The notes under the pieces are model-generated. The model saw only the letters and a list, made by a program, of their open reading frames with translations, made no database searches and had not been told where the DNA came from. Shown here in pieces: positions 24,036 through 32,394 of a DNA stretch of 64,000 nucleotides (positions are counted from its first letter, which is position 1; every line of letters starts with the position of its first letter). The stretch comes from GCA-2687025 sp964473525. Lineage in GTDB: Bacteria; Poribacteria; WGA-4E; GCA-2687025. The stretch lies in assembly GCA_964473525.1 (NCBI GenBank), contig CAYYPK010000014.1, positions 100,385-164,384 of the forward strand, given 5' to 3'. Made by a program: the position numbers and the translations under genes.

Positions 24036-24710
24036 GTGCGCGACGGTCAAGATTCAGACGTAGCGTCGGACCTCACTCGGCGGATCCCGAACCCCACCGT
24101 GGAGCGCCTGTCGGTCTACGCGCGCGTGCTGGCCACGTTGCAGCGGGACGGCGGCGTGACGACCTCCTCAAGCATCGTGGCCGAGCGAACGGGCTTCAGC
24201 GCCGCGCAGATCCGTCGTGACCTCGCCCTGTTCGGTCAGTTCGGCACGCGCGGTCGAGGGTACGAGATCGCCTCGCTGCGCGCGCAGTTGGACGAGATAC
24301 TGGGCGTGCACATCGCGCGGCGCGTGGCTCTCGTCGGCGCTGGGAACTTGGGCTCGGCGCTCCTGGGGTATTCCGGCTTCCGCGACCACAACTTCCGCAT
24401 CGTCGCGGCGTTCGACGTCTCTCCGACCCGCGTTGGATCCAGCGCGCCTGGAGGCGTCCCGATCCACCACCTCGACGACCTGCCACACGTGGCGTCCGCC
24501 GAACGCGTGGAAATCGCCATACTCGCCGTCCCGACCGAAGCCGCACAAGCCACACTGGACGCCGTTGCCCGCGGTGGCATCCAGGCGGTCCTGAACTTCG
24601 CGCCCAAGAGGCTGGACGCGCCGCCAGGTGTCCGGCTGAGGAACGTCGACCTGTCGGTGGAGCTCGAGGCGCTCTCGTTCTACCTGACACACGGCGATGG
24701 CGAGCGGTAG
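24036..24710 (+). CDS. rex: Redox-sensing transcriptional repressor Rex
   Basis: Rex senses the NADH/NAD+ ratio and represses fermentation and respiratory genes. The 224-residue protein has an N-terminal winged helix (PTVERLSVYARVLATLQRDG, then GFSAAQIRRDLALFGQFGTRGRGY) and a Rossmann domain with VALVGAGNLGSALLGY, then FDVSPTRVG and AILAVPTEAAQ. The domain-swapped C-terminal helix is present (VELEALSFYLTH). The start is a GTG. It follows clpX by about 60 bases. The pyruvate:ferredoxin oxidoreductase operon in this window would be a natural target, although I did not find a clear TTGTGAnnnnnnTCACAA site. Confidence 0.94.
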   Translation: MRDGQDSDVASDLTRRIPNPTVERLSVYARVLATLQRDGGVTTSSSIVAERTGFSAAQIRRDLALFGQFGTRGRGYEIASLRAQLDEILGVHIARRVALVGAGNLGSALLGYSGFRDHNFRIVAAFDVSPTRVGSSAPGGVPIHHLDDLPHVASAERVEIAILAVPTEAAQATLDAVARGGIQAVLNFAPKRLDAPPGVRLRNVDLSVELEALSFYLTHGDGER

Positions 24711-24850
24711 CCGGCTCTCCGGGCCGCGACCAGGCGCTCGGGCGCCCGCGCTGGCTCAGAGCCCGCCGCCTGATGTGCCGACAGGCGCACGCCCACGGTC
24801 CCGCTCGTCCGCGCGCCCGCAGGGCTCTGCCCGTTTGCCCGGTCAGCAGG

Positions 24851-24880
24851 TTGCGGCGCCGCGCCGACCTGGCCTATGCT
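24851..24880 (+). promoter_or_regulatory. Candidate promoter of the sugar-catabolism module
   Basis: TTGCGG (24851-24856) and TATGCT (24875-24880) are 18 bases apart, 79 bases before the dehydrogenase ATG. The rest of the 249-base gap after rex shows no gene. Confidence 0.4.
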
Positions 24881-24959
24881 GGACTCCCCACGCGCATTCC
24901 AGGGAACGCCCCACAGGCAGGCCTGGTAGCCATGCGCCCTGTCCCGCGAGAGGGTTGCC

Positions 24960-26129
24960 ATGAGCGAGTCACGCGAATACGGCGTCGGCATGATCGGCTT
25001 CGGCGGAATCGCACGCGTCCACGCCTACGCGCACGCCAGCCTGCCGTTTCTGTACCGCCCGCTTCCGTTCGCGACGAGGTTGGTGGGAGTATGCACGTCC
25101 CGCGGCGACACCGCTATGTCGGCGATGACCGAGGGTCACTTCCAGTTCGCGACGACGGATTCCATGGAGCTCATCGACCGGCCTGACATCCACGTCATAC
25201 ACGTGTGCACGCCGAACGACTCCCACCGCGACCTGGCCGTGGCCGCTCTCAACGCCGGCAAGCACGTGTACTGCGAGAAGCCGCTCGCCATGGACCTGGA
25301 GAGCGCGAGGGAGATGCTAGACGTCGCGCGCCACAGTGACCGCACGCACCAGGTGACGTTCCAGTACCGGTTCGTGCCGGCGATCATGCGGGCCAAGCAA
25401 CTGGTCGACGAGGGCCTTGTGGGGGCGCCGCTGGCGTTTCGGTTCTGCTACCTGCACGCGGGCTACACCGACGGCCAGCGCCCGATGAGTTGGCGCCTCG
25501 ACAGCGGCAAGAGCGGCGGCGGCGCGCTGTTCGACCTTGGGTCGCACGCCATCGACCTGGTGCAGCACCTCGTGGGCGACGTGGTCCGTGTGTCCGCGTC
25601 GCTGCCGACGTTCGTGCACGACCGTCCCGCAGCGGCGGGATCGGACAGCCGCGTCCCGGTGCACGTGGACGACCACGCGGTGATGCTGATGGAGACGGAC
25701 ACCGGCGCCGTCGGGACCGTCGAGGCGTCGCGCGTCGCCACCGGCACGACGGACGACCTGACGTTGGAGATACACGGTACCAGCGGCGCTCTGAAGTTCG
25801 ACCTGATGGACCCCAACTGGCTCCACCTGTACGACGCCCGGCAGCCGGGCTCGCCCATCGGCGGCAGGCGTGGGTACACGAAGGTGCAGACGATCCAGGA
25901 CTACCCGGAGCCGTCCTTCCTCCCCAGCCCCAAGGCGACCGTCGGCTGGATGCGGTTCCACATCGCCAGTCTGCACGACTTCATGACGAACGTGCACGAG
26001 GGCCGAGTCGGGGAGCCGTCGTTCGCCGACGGCGCCGCGACCCAAGCCGTCTTGTATGCGGCTCAGACGTCACACCAGACCGGCATGTGGGCGGAAGTTC
26101 CCGACATAGCGAGGCCCTTCACGGCATGA
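24960..26129 (+). CDS. Gfo/Idh/MocA family sugar dehydrogenase
   Basis: This 389-residue NAD(P)-dependent oxidoreductase has an N-terminal Rossmann domain (GVGMIGFGGIARVHAYAH), DIHVIHVCTPNDSH, and the catalytic EKPLAMDLESAREM with the conserved Lys. The C-terminal substrate domain contains GGGALFDLGSHAIDLVQHLVGD, where the Asp and His are typical of this family. Likely substrates are sugars or inositol-like polyols. The stop overlaps the start of the next gene (ATGA), indicating coupled translation with the enolase-superfamily enzyme. Confidence 0.93.
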   Translation: MSESREYGVGMIGFGGIARVHAYAHASLPFLYRPLPFATRLVGVCTSRGDTAMSAMTEGHFQFATTDSMELIDRPDIHVIHVCTPNDSHRDLAVAALNAGKHVYCEKPLAMDLESAREMLDVARHSDRTHQVTFQYRFVPAIMRAKQLVDEGLVGAPLAFRFCYLHAGYTDGQRPMSWRLDSGKSGGGALFDLGSHAIDLVQHLVGDVVRVSASLPTFVHDRPAAAGSDSRVPVHVDDHAVMLMETDTGAVGTVEASRVATGTTDDLTLEIHGTSGALKFDLMDPNWLHLYDARQPGSPIGGRRGYTKVQTIQDYPEPSFLPSPKATVGWMRFHIASLHDFMTNVHEGRVGEPSFADGAATQAVLYAAQTSHQTGMWAEVPDIARPFTA

Positions 26130-27292
26130 AGATACGCAGCGTCACGGCGAACTGGCTCCACGTCCCGATACCGCTTGAGCGTCAGCACACGAGCGACTTC
26201 GGGGTCATCGACGCGTTCGACACGGTGCTCGTGCGCGTCGAGACCGAGTGCGGGCTCGTCGGCCACGGGGAGTCCAAGTCGGCGGTGGGCAGTGTCGGCG
26301 TGTACCACGGTCTCGTCGCCACCATCGAGCAGGAGCTCGCGCCCATGCTCGTGGGCGAGGATCCCCGAGACACCGCGCGGCTCTGGTCTGTGATGTACAA
26401 CGGGTCTCGGGCGCACTTCGCGTTCGACGAAGGTCGCGTGTTCCCGGTGCTGTCCCGACGTGGGGTGACCGTGGCGGCGATGAGCGGCATCGACAGCGCG
26501 CTTTGGGACATCGCCGCACGTTCGCTTGACGCCCCGGTGTGGCGACTCCTCGGAGGCAAGTGCCGGGACAGGTTGGAGGCCTACGCGTCGGGCGGATGGG
26601 CCGATGTCGACGGTATCGGCGACCAGTTGGCTAGCTACGTCGAGCGAGGCGACTTCCGCGCGGTCAAGATGCGCGTGGGGATAGCGGACGCGACGACGGC
26701 GAACTCCGTAGCTCGCGTCAAGGCGGCCCGCGAGGCCATCGGGCCGGACATCGACATCATGGTGGACGCGCACGGCACGTTCAGCGTCGCGGGCGCGAAG
26801 CGCTTCTGCCGTCAGGTCGAGGAGTGCGACCTCGCGTGGTTCGAGGAGCCGGTCACCGCGGACGACAAGCGCGGCTGCGCGGAGGTGCGCGCGTCGACTG
26901 ACATACCCATCGCGGCGGGCGAGAGCGAATTCACGCGGTTCGACTTCCGCGACCTGGCGGACGCGCGCGCGGTGGACATCTTCCAGCCGGACATGGCGAT
27001 CTGCGGCGGCATCACCGAGGCGATGCGCATCGCGGCGCTGGGCAGCGCGTATCAGATCCGAGTGGCGCCGCACATGTGGGGTGGCGCTCTGATGTTCACG
27101 GCGGGTGTCCAGGTGTCCGCCGCCTGCCCGAACGTCTTCATCCTCGAGTACTCACTCGGCGCCAACCCAATGCTGCACGATCTTGTCGAGGAGGACTTCC
27201 CGGTGGTGGACGGTGAGTTCGAGATCCCCGACAGACCTGGCCTCGGCGTGACGATCAACGAGGACTTCGTGCGCCGGTACACAGTCACGTGA
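26126..27292 (+). CDS. Mandelate racemase/muconate lactonizing-type enolase superfamily enzyme
   Basis: This 388-residue enolase-superfamily protein has an N-terminal capping domain (MKIRSVTANWLHVPIPLER) and a TIM barrel with catalytic AVKMRVG (K-x-R in place of K-x-K). The metal ligands are Asp in IMVDAHGTF, Glu in FEEPV and Glu in AAGESEF; an Asp in QPDMAI and His in APHMWGG form the second acid/base. This places it in the mandelate-racemase-like group, usually sugar-acid dehydratases or epimerases. The true start is the ATG at 26126 overlapping the dehydrogenase stop. An MFS permease follows 31 bases downstream, so this is a sugar-acid uptake and catabolism unit. Confidence 0.92.
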   Translation: MKIRSVTANWLHVPIPLERQHTSDFGVIDAFDTVLVRVETECGLVGHGESKSAVGSVGVYHGLVATIEQELAPMLVGEDPRDTARLWSVMYNGSRAHFAFDEGRVFPVLSRRGVTVAAMSGIDSALWDIAARSLDAPVWRLLGGKCRDRLEAYASGGWADVDGIGDQLASYVERGDFRAVKMRVGIADATTANSVARVKAAREAIGPDIDIMVDAHGTFSVAGAKRFCRQVEECDLAWFEEPVTADDKRGCAEVRASTDIPIAAGESEFTRFDFRDLADARAVDIFQPDMAICGGITEAMRIAALGSAYQIRVAPHMWGGALMFTAGVQVSAACPNVFILEYSLGANPMLHDLVEEDFPVVDGEFEIPDRPGLGVTINEDFVRRYTVT

Positions 27293-27323
27293 CCCGCCGC
27301 ACGTTCAGCCCGATCGCCTACCC

Positions 27324-28520
27324 GTGAAGTGGCGTGTCCTGGCGCTGCTTTCCGTCGCCGAGCTCCTCGCCATGGGGCTGTGGTTCTCGGCTTCCGCCGT
27401 CCTGCCGGCGCTGTCGGACGAGTGGGCTCTCGGCCCTTCTGGACAGGCGTGGCTAACGATGTCCGTGCAGATAGGCTTCGTCGTCGGCGCGTTCGCGAGC
27501 GCGCTGTTCGCGCTGCCAGACGTCGTGAACGCGCGTCGCCTGTTCGCCATCTGCGCCGTCCTCGGCGCCGCGTGCAACGCGCTCATTGGGCTCTACGCGA
27601 ACACGATCCAGACCGCGCTAGTCCTGCGGTTCCTGACCGGCGCCTGCCTCGCAGGCGTCTACCCTCCCGGCATGAAGATCATGGCGTCGTGGTTTCAGCG
27701 CGGACGCGGCATGGCGATAGGCGTGCTCGTGGGCGCCCTTACAGTGGGGTCGGCGTCTCCGCACCTGCTCCGCGCGTTGGGTTCGCTGCCCTGGCGTGGA
27801 CTCATGCTGGTGTCGTCGGTCGCGGCGGCAGCGGGTGGCGTGATCTGCCTCGTCCTCGTGTCGGACGGGCCGCACCAGGCGAAGGCGGCGCGCTTCGACG
27901 TGCGCGCCGTGGGCGCGGCGATTGCCAACCGTGGCGTCCGCCTCGCGACGTTCGGCTACCTGGGCCACATGTGGGAGCTGTACGCCGTGTGGGCGTGGAT
28001 ACCAGTCTTCCTGGCCGCGAGCTTCGCGGCCAGCGGGGTCGCTGACGCGCCAAGGGCCGCGTCCGTTGTGGCGTTCGCCGCCATTGCCGTGGGTGGCGTA
28101 GGCAGCGCCGTGGCTGGAGTAGCCGCCGACCGATATGGGCGAACCACCATCACGATGGCGTCCATGGCGATAAGCGGGGCGTGCTGCCTTGCCGTCGGGC
28201 CGCTGTACGGGCGGTCGCCGGTGCTTCTCACCGCTCTGGCGTTGGTCTGGGGGTTGACCATTGTCGCCGACTCAGCGCAGTTCTCCGCCGCGCTCACTGA
28301 ACTCGCCGAGCCGCGGTACGTGGGAACCGCCCTCACGATGCAGACCAGCCTGGGCTTCCTGCTCACGATGGGGTCGATCAGGCTGATCCCCGCGGCGCGA
28401 GAGGCGCTCGGTTGGGGCTGGGTGTTCGCGTTGCTGGCTCCAGGCCCCGCCCTGGGCATCGTGGCCATGCTCCGACTTCGGGCTTCGGCTGTGGCGTCGC
28501 GGATCGGCGGCGAGCGATGA
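27324..28520 (+). CDS. MFS transporter
   Basis: This 398-residue inner-membrane permease of the major facilitator superfamily has about twelve hydrophobic helices. The N-terminal half contains GLWFSASAVLPALS and a loop 2-3 region around FALPDVVNARRLF; the central motif region reads PPGMKIMASWFQRGRGMAIGVLVGALTVG. It resembles sugar-acid or nitrate/cyanate-type MFS carriers. The start is GTG. It is the third gene of the dehydrogenase-dehydratase-permease module and probably imports its substrate. It is convergent with the metacaspase gene, 15 bases apart. Confidence 0.88.
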   Translation: MKWRVLALLSVAELLAMGLWFSASAVLPALSDEWALGPSGQAWLTMSVQIGFVVGAFASALFALPDVVNARRLFAICAVLGAACNALIGLYANTIQTALVLRFLTGACLAGVYPPGMKIMASWFQRGRGMAIGVLVGALTVGSASPHLLRALGSLPWRGLMLVSSVAAAAGGVICLVLVSDGPHQAKAARFDVRAVGAAIANRGVRLATFGYLGHMWELYAVWAWIPVFLAASFAASGVADAPRAASVVAFAAIAVGGVGSAVAGVAADRYGRTTITMASMAISGACCLAVGPLYGRSPVLLTALALVWGLTIVADSAQFSAALTELAEPRYVGTALTMQTSLGFLLTMGSIRLIPAAREALGWGWVFALLAPGPALGIVAMLRLRASAVASRIGGER

Positions 28521-28535
28521 CGGTTCTATCGCGCG

Positions 28536-30215
28536 CTACGGAGCGGCGTCAGATGCGGCCACTATGGCGGCCGCTCCCCACACGTGCGGCGGCAGTTCCT
28601 CGAGTGCCTCGCGCACGCTGGTGATCGCGCGCCACGCCTCTTCTGGCGGCGCGTGCGAGAACGCGCGCAGGGCCGCCGGCGCCTCGACGGTCACGACAAT
28701 CGCCTTCCGCCAAGGGTCGTCTACGCCAGCGAGAACCAGCGCGCCGCCCGTCGGGTCGTGCCGCCGCACGGAGCCGTCACGCGCGACCGACAGCGCCAGC
28801 AGCTCCGCACCTGGGTCCGAGACTAGCTCTTGGCCCTCGGCGCCACGTTGAGCGCGCACACGCAACGGCGAGCGTAGGTTCTGTATCGCCAGGAGGGCCT
28901 TCCGCGCCGCCATCGCTCGGACGATCGACCGCAGAGCCAGCGCGCACGCGTCCGCCTGCGTGTCGTCGGCGACGACCCACTCGCCGCGCAGCTCTCCGCT
29001 TAACGCGCTCGAGGCCCGCACCAGCCAGCCATCCTCCACGCCGCCGCGCCGTTCGTGCGTCAGCCGCATGTCTGGAGGCAGCTCGGAAGGCGCCTGGACG
29101 CCCTCGACCGAGCCGATCGCTTCCACGATGCGCGCGAGGCGCTCGTCGGCCGGCTCGTCCGCGCCCGGCGACGCGGCAGCCGCCGCCACACGGACGTAAG
29201 AGCTCGGCGCCTCCCAGACAGGGGCCGGCGCGGTCTTGCTCCGGCTGCCTGCGGAGACATCCGACGCGGGTGCGACACCCCGCATCGTCGGAGGTGGGCC
29301 GGCGACAAGAACGAACGACGGCGCCGCCTCGCCGTAGAGCTGTGGCTCCTGGGCGAACCCGTGCTCCTGGATGCGTCGCGCCGAGTAGCTCTGTAGTTCG
29401 CCAAGGGTGATGACGCCGTCGAGATCGGCGTCCGCGGCGCCGCTGAGACCCTCCGTGAGGAAATACGTCAGCGCGCCGTGCTTGTATTGAGCGGTCTCCA
29501 CGACGAGTTGGTGCGGCAGGCAGGCGGCGAATTCGGCTGTCACCGACGGCTGTTCCGCCACTGTGAACATGGACGTGTCGAACGCGTCGTCACGCGCGTC
29601 CTGCGTGATCGCCTGCTCCGCCTCGAGCCGTGCCTCCAGCGACGTGATGCGCACGTCGGAGGCTGCGGCCGCCGCCGCGCGCACGCTCTGGTCCCCGAGG
29701 AAGCGACTGCCGGTCCCGGAGTGGCAGCAGTCCAAGATGACCACCTTCTCCCGCGCCGCTACCGACCCAAGCCACCGATTCAGGTCGTCGTCACGCACCC
29801 ACGTCAGGTCGAGGACACCCGTGTCCCAGGCCCAGAGCGATTCGTCCAGGCCGTCCGCTTCGTCGCCGTTGTCGTCCTGAAGCTGCGTTCCGTGACCCGC
29901 GAAGTAGAAGAGGACGCGGTCCTCAGCCGTCGCACGGCCTGCGAGCCAGCCACGGATGGCTTGCCCGATGGCCCGTCGGGTGGCGTCGCGGCCCAGCAAC
30001 ACGCGTATGTTCTCGGCAGGCACGTCGCAGTGCGCTACGAGCGTGTCGCGCATGAGTTCCACGTCACTCTCGGAGTATTGCAGGTCGCGGACACCGAAGT
30101 ACCGGTAGTCGTTGATGCCAACGAGCACGGCGAACGTGTCGCCCCGCGCGGCCCTGACTGTGCTCCCGAGCCATAGACAGACCGCGCACAGGGCGAAGAT
30201 CCGAACGTGTCGCAT
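28536..30215 (-). CDS. Secreted caspase-like (peptidase C14/metacaspase) protein
   Basis: The 559-residue product has a signal peptide (MRHVRIFALCAVCLWLGSTVRA) and a p20 caspase-hemoglobinase domain with FAVLVGINDYRYF, DLQYSESDVELM, the catalytic His108 in YFAGHGTQ and Cys164 in LDCCHSG. A p10-like stretch follows (KHGALTYFLTEGL), then an EF-hand-like loop DADLDGVITLGEL that could bind calcium, as metacaspases often do. The C-terminal ~240 residues (including LRSPLRVRAQRGAEGQ) are unknown; a DUF4384-like interaction domain is possible. Export means it acts in the periplasm or outside, so it is not a classical cytosolic death effector. It has its own promoter. Confidence 0.88.
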   Translation of the reverse strand: MRHVRIFALCAVCLWLGSTVRAARGDTFAVLVGINDYRYFGVRDLQYSESDVELMRDTLVAHCDVPAENIRVLLGRDATRRAIGQAIRGWLAGRATAEDRVLFYFAGHGTQLQDDNGDEADGLDESLWAWDTGVLDLTWVRDDDLNRWLGSVAAREKVVILDCCHSGTGSRFLGDQSVRAAAAAASDVRITSLEARLEAEQAITQDARDDAFDTSMFTVAEQPSVTAEFAACLPHQLVVETAQYKHGALTYFLTEGLSGAADADLDGVITLGELQSYSARRIQEHGFAQEPQLYGEAAPSFVLVAGPPPTMRGVAPASDVSAGSRSKTAPAPVWEAPSSYVRVAAAAASPGADEPADERLARIVEAIGSVEGVQAPSELPPDMRLTHERRGGVEDGWLVRASSALSGELRGEWVVADDTQADACALALRSIVRAMAARKALLAIQNLRSPLRVRAQRGAEGQELVSDPGAELLALSVARDGSVRRHDPTGGALVLAGVDDPWRKAIVVTVEAPAALRAFSHAPPEEAWRAITSVREALEELPPHVWGAAAIVAASDAAP

Positions 30216-30310
30216 GGGTGGACTCCCCTCGGTCTGGCGATGGGCAGGTCTCAGACGACGAGCGGTCCCCTCGGTCCCCTAGGCGTTGCGTGCTCGTCGC
30301 CGTCCGCAAA

Positions 30311-30340
30311 GTTATACCACTCCTTGCCATATGATAACAA
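30311..30340 (-). promoter_or_regulatory. Candidate promoter of the metacaspase gene
   Basis: On the minus strand TTGTTA (30340-30335) and TATAAC (30316-30311) are 18 bases apart in a locally AT-rich patch that stands out from the GC-rich surroundings, about 100 bases upstream of the metacaspase ATG. Confidence 0.6.
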
Positions 30341-30386
30341 GTCACTTTAACATTGTGCGGTCGATGTGCCAGCAAGCGTCGCCGCT

Positions 30387-31175
30387 TCAGCGCGCGACGG
30401 GCGTCGCCTCGTCGACGTGGCGCTCGAGATCGTCGATGTACTCCGCGGCGCGTTGACGCCTCTCCAGCCGCTCCCCTAGGAACATGGTCAGGAGGTGTTT
30501 GGCCTCGATCTTCTGGCGACGACTCATCGGTGTGTCCACGACGGCCTCGAAGGTCAGCTCAGTCAGGCCGACGACCGCCCTGATCCCGTCGTCCGACACC
30601 ATGAGGGTCCGATCCTGGTACGCGTGGTCTGGGCACAGGGCGCCGCCAACGGTGATACCCACGGCAACCTCGCCACCGTCCACCTGTACGCCGCAGGCGA
30701 CGCAGGTGTGTAGCCGCGGCCGGTAGCCGCTGAGCGTGAGCAGTTTGGCCTCGAAGCACCTGGCGATGGCCCGCAGGGCGCCAACGGTCGTCGCCTCCCT
30801 TATGGCGACCAGAGCGGCGCGCAGCAGATAGAACAGAGGCGGATTCTGGTCGTTCTCGAGACTCATGTCCGACGCAAGCTGGGCCAGGTAGGACGCGTAC
30901 GCGACCGCGAGGTGGTCGCGCAGTTGGACGCCGATGGGCTCTATGACGTCGAACGAGTTGACGTTGTGCAGGTCGCGGTTGGGCTTCTGGAAGAAGACCA
31001 GCTCGCCTACGTTGAAGAGCTCCAGGGACGCCGAAAGCCGGCTGCGCGCCTTGCGGCTGCCACGAGCGACCACGGCCACCTTGCCGAAGCTTGGCGTGAG
31101 GAACGTAACGATGCGGTCCGCTTCCTTGAAGGCGAACGATCGGACCACGATCGCGGAATCCTTCTCAACCCCCAT
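30387..31175 (-). CDS. recO: DNA repair protein RecO
   Basis: RecO acts with RecR and RecF to load RecA at gaps. The 262-residue protein starts MGVEKDSAIVVRSFAFKEADRIVTFLT, the family OB-fold beginning. It continues with KVAVVARGSRKARSRL, the LELFNVGELVFF strand and an alpha-helical region, then a zinc-finger-like CVACG with a later Cys (GGALCPDH). The ATG at 31175 matches the family start; the longer open frame to 31490 lies inside the upstream TPR gene. It overlaps that gene by 11 bases, suggesting cotranscription. Confidence 0.92.
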   Translation of the reverse strand: MGVEKDSAIVVRSFAFKEADRIVTFLTPSFGKVAVVARGSRKARSRLSASLELFNVGELVFFQKPNRDLHNVNSFDVIEPIGVQLRDHLAVAYASYLAQLASDMSLENDQNPPLFYLLRAALVAIREATTVGALRAIARCFEAKLLTLSGYRPRLHTCVACGVQVDGGEVAVGITVGGALCPDHAYQDRTLMVSDDGIRAVVGLTELTFEAVVDTPMSRRQKIEAKHLLTMFLGERLERRQRAAEYIDDLERHVDEATPVAR

Positions 31176-31830
31176 GCGCCCGCCTCGCGCGGTCGGCGAA
31201 GCTCGGTACCTTCGGCGTGTCCTCGCGCCGGCCTCGACAATACGCCAGGAGGCGGGCGTTTTCTTCAGCCAGTGGCTGGATGCTGAGCGCGGCGCGGAAC
31301 GCCGTGCACCCGCGCGCGAAATCCCCGAGCCGGATGTAACACAGCCCGAGCCCGTGCCACGCTCCGAAGTGCCTGGGGTTGAGCTCCAGAGCCGCGCGAC
31401 AGTCGGCGACGGCCTCGGCGTAGGCGCCCTGCAGGAAGTACGCCGTCGCGCGCTTGTTGTGCGCCTCGGAGAAGGTCGGGGCGCTCTCAATGAGCCGCGA
31501 GAAGCACTCGATCGCGGGGTCCCAATCGCCCTGCTCTAGAAGGCGCATACCCCGGGCGAGCTCGTGCTGCGCCAGCTGGCCCGCTTCGCCCATCCACAGC
31601 GCCCAGAGCATCTGCGTCGTGCGCGTGCGGACGATGGGGTCATCCGCCTTGAGTGCGTCCAGGAGCTCGTCAATAGGGCGCGTTGCGCGTATGGACTCCA
31701 CGACCTCTTCGTCGGGCTCCTCCGTGACGTCCAGGAAGAGGTTGACCCAGAAGCGGCGGCGGGCCGCGGGATCGTCGAATGCCAGACTCACCATCGCGCT
31801 TGCGTGCTCCTGAGGGCCAACGCGCCGCAT
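31165..31830 (-). CDS. TPR-repeat protein upstream of recO
   Basis: This 221-residue protein (from ATG 31830; an ATG at 31794 is a likely alternative) has an N-terminal helical region (DDPAARRRFWVNLFLDV) and two or three TPR units: QGDWDPAIECFSRLIESAP, AHNKRATAYFLQGAYAEAV and GAWHGLGLCYIRLGDFARGC. An N-terminal region of this kind followed by TPRs is common in uncharacterised bacterial and plant-type TPR proteins. It overlaps recO by 11 bases. There is no signal peptide. Confidence 0.72.
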   Translation of the reverse strand: MRRVGPQEHASAMVSLAFDDPAARRRFWVNLFLDVTEEPDEEVVESIRATRPIDELLDALKADDPIVRTRTTQMLWALWMGEAGQLAQHELARGMRLLEQGDWDPAIECFSRLIESAPTFSEAHNKRATAYFLQGAYAEAVADCRAALELNPRHFGAWHGLGLCYIRLGDFARGCTAFRAALSIQPLAEENARLLAYCRGRREDTPKVPSFADRARRAHGG

Positions 31831-32394
31831 CCACAGACGCCGACATACCACTGGTATCTTAGGGCTCCCGGGCGCCAATGCAAGGGCGACTCGTGGGACG
31901 GAGCATGCGCGAGGGCAGCATCCGTGCGCGGAAGCTCATCCTGGTTACCGAGCCACACGAGCATCGGGCCTTGCCGCGGTCGACGTCACACGTCGCGGAG
32001 GAGCGCCCACGGCTACGCCCGCCGTGCGGGTCGGTATCAGCGCCCGTGGCGAGAAGCACGATTTGGCGCGAGGGCGGCGTCCACGGCGCGGGTATCCCGG
32101 TCGCGGCCCTGGGGTGGCCGGGCGACCGGGGAGCGTTGGCGGCGGCCGAGCGCGGTGTCACGCGGCGGGGGCGCTCGGTCGGCAGCCAAGCGGCGCCGAC
32201 GTTCCGCGTCGCGAACCGTGACAGCGTAGACCCAATACCACATGGCCGCCTCCCGCCTGCGAGACGGACGCGCCGCCTCTACAGGATCAGTAGCCTGCAC
32301 GGCGTATCCCACCCACACATCGAGTTGGCGGTCGATCCGCAGCCGGCTAGGATTCACATGAAAAGGGCCAGTGAGACGGGAAGGTCTCCAGCGC
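31831..32394. other. Intergenic region between divergent genes (no gene seen)
   Basis: About 560 bases separate the TPR gene from the esterase gene. Long open frames cross it on the plus strand and on both minus frames, but their translations are Arg/Pro/Ala-rich shadows with no motif, and the plus-strand one continues out of frame through the esterase. I see no clear promoter, RNA structure or repeat. Confidence 0.4.

Noticed and set aside
26063..27073. 336-codon open frame on the minus strand
   Set aside because: It is antisense to the enolase-superfamily gene, which shows a full set of catalytic residues on the plus strand.
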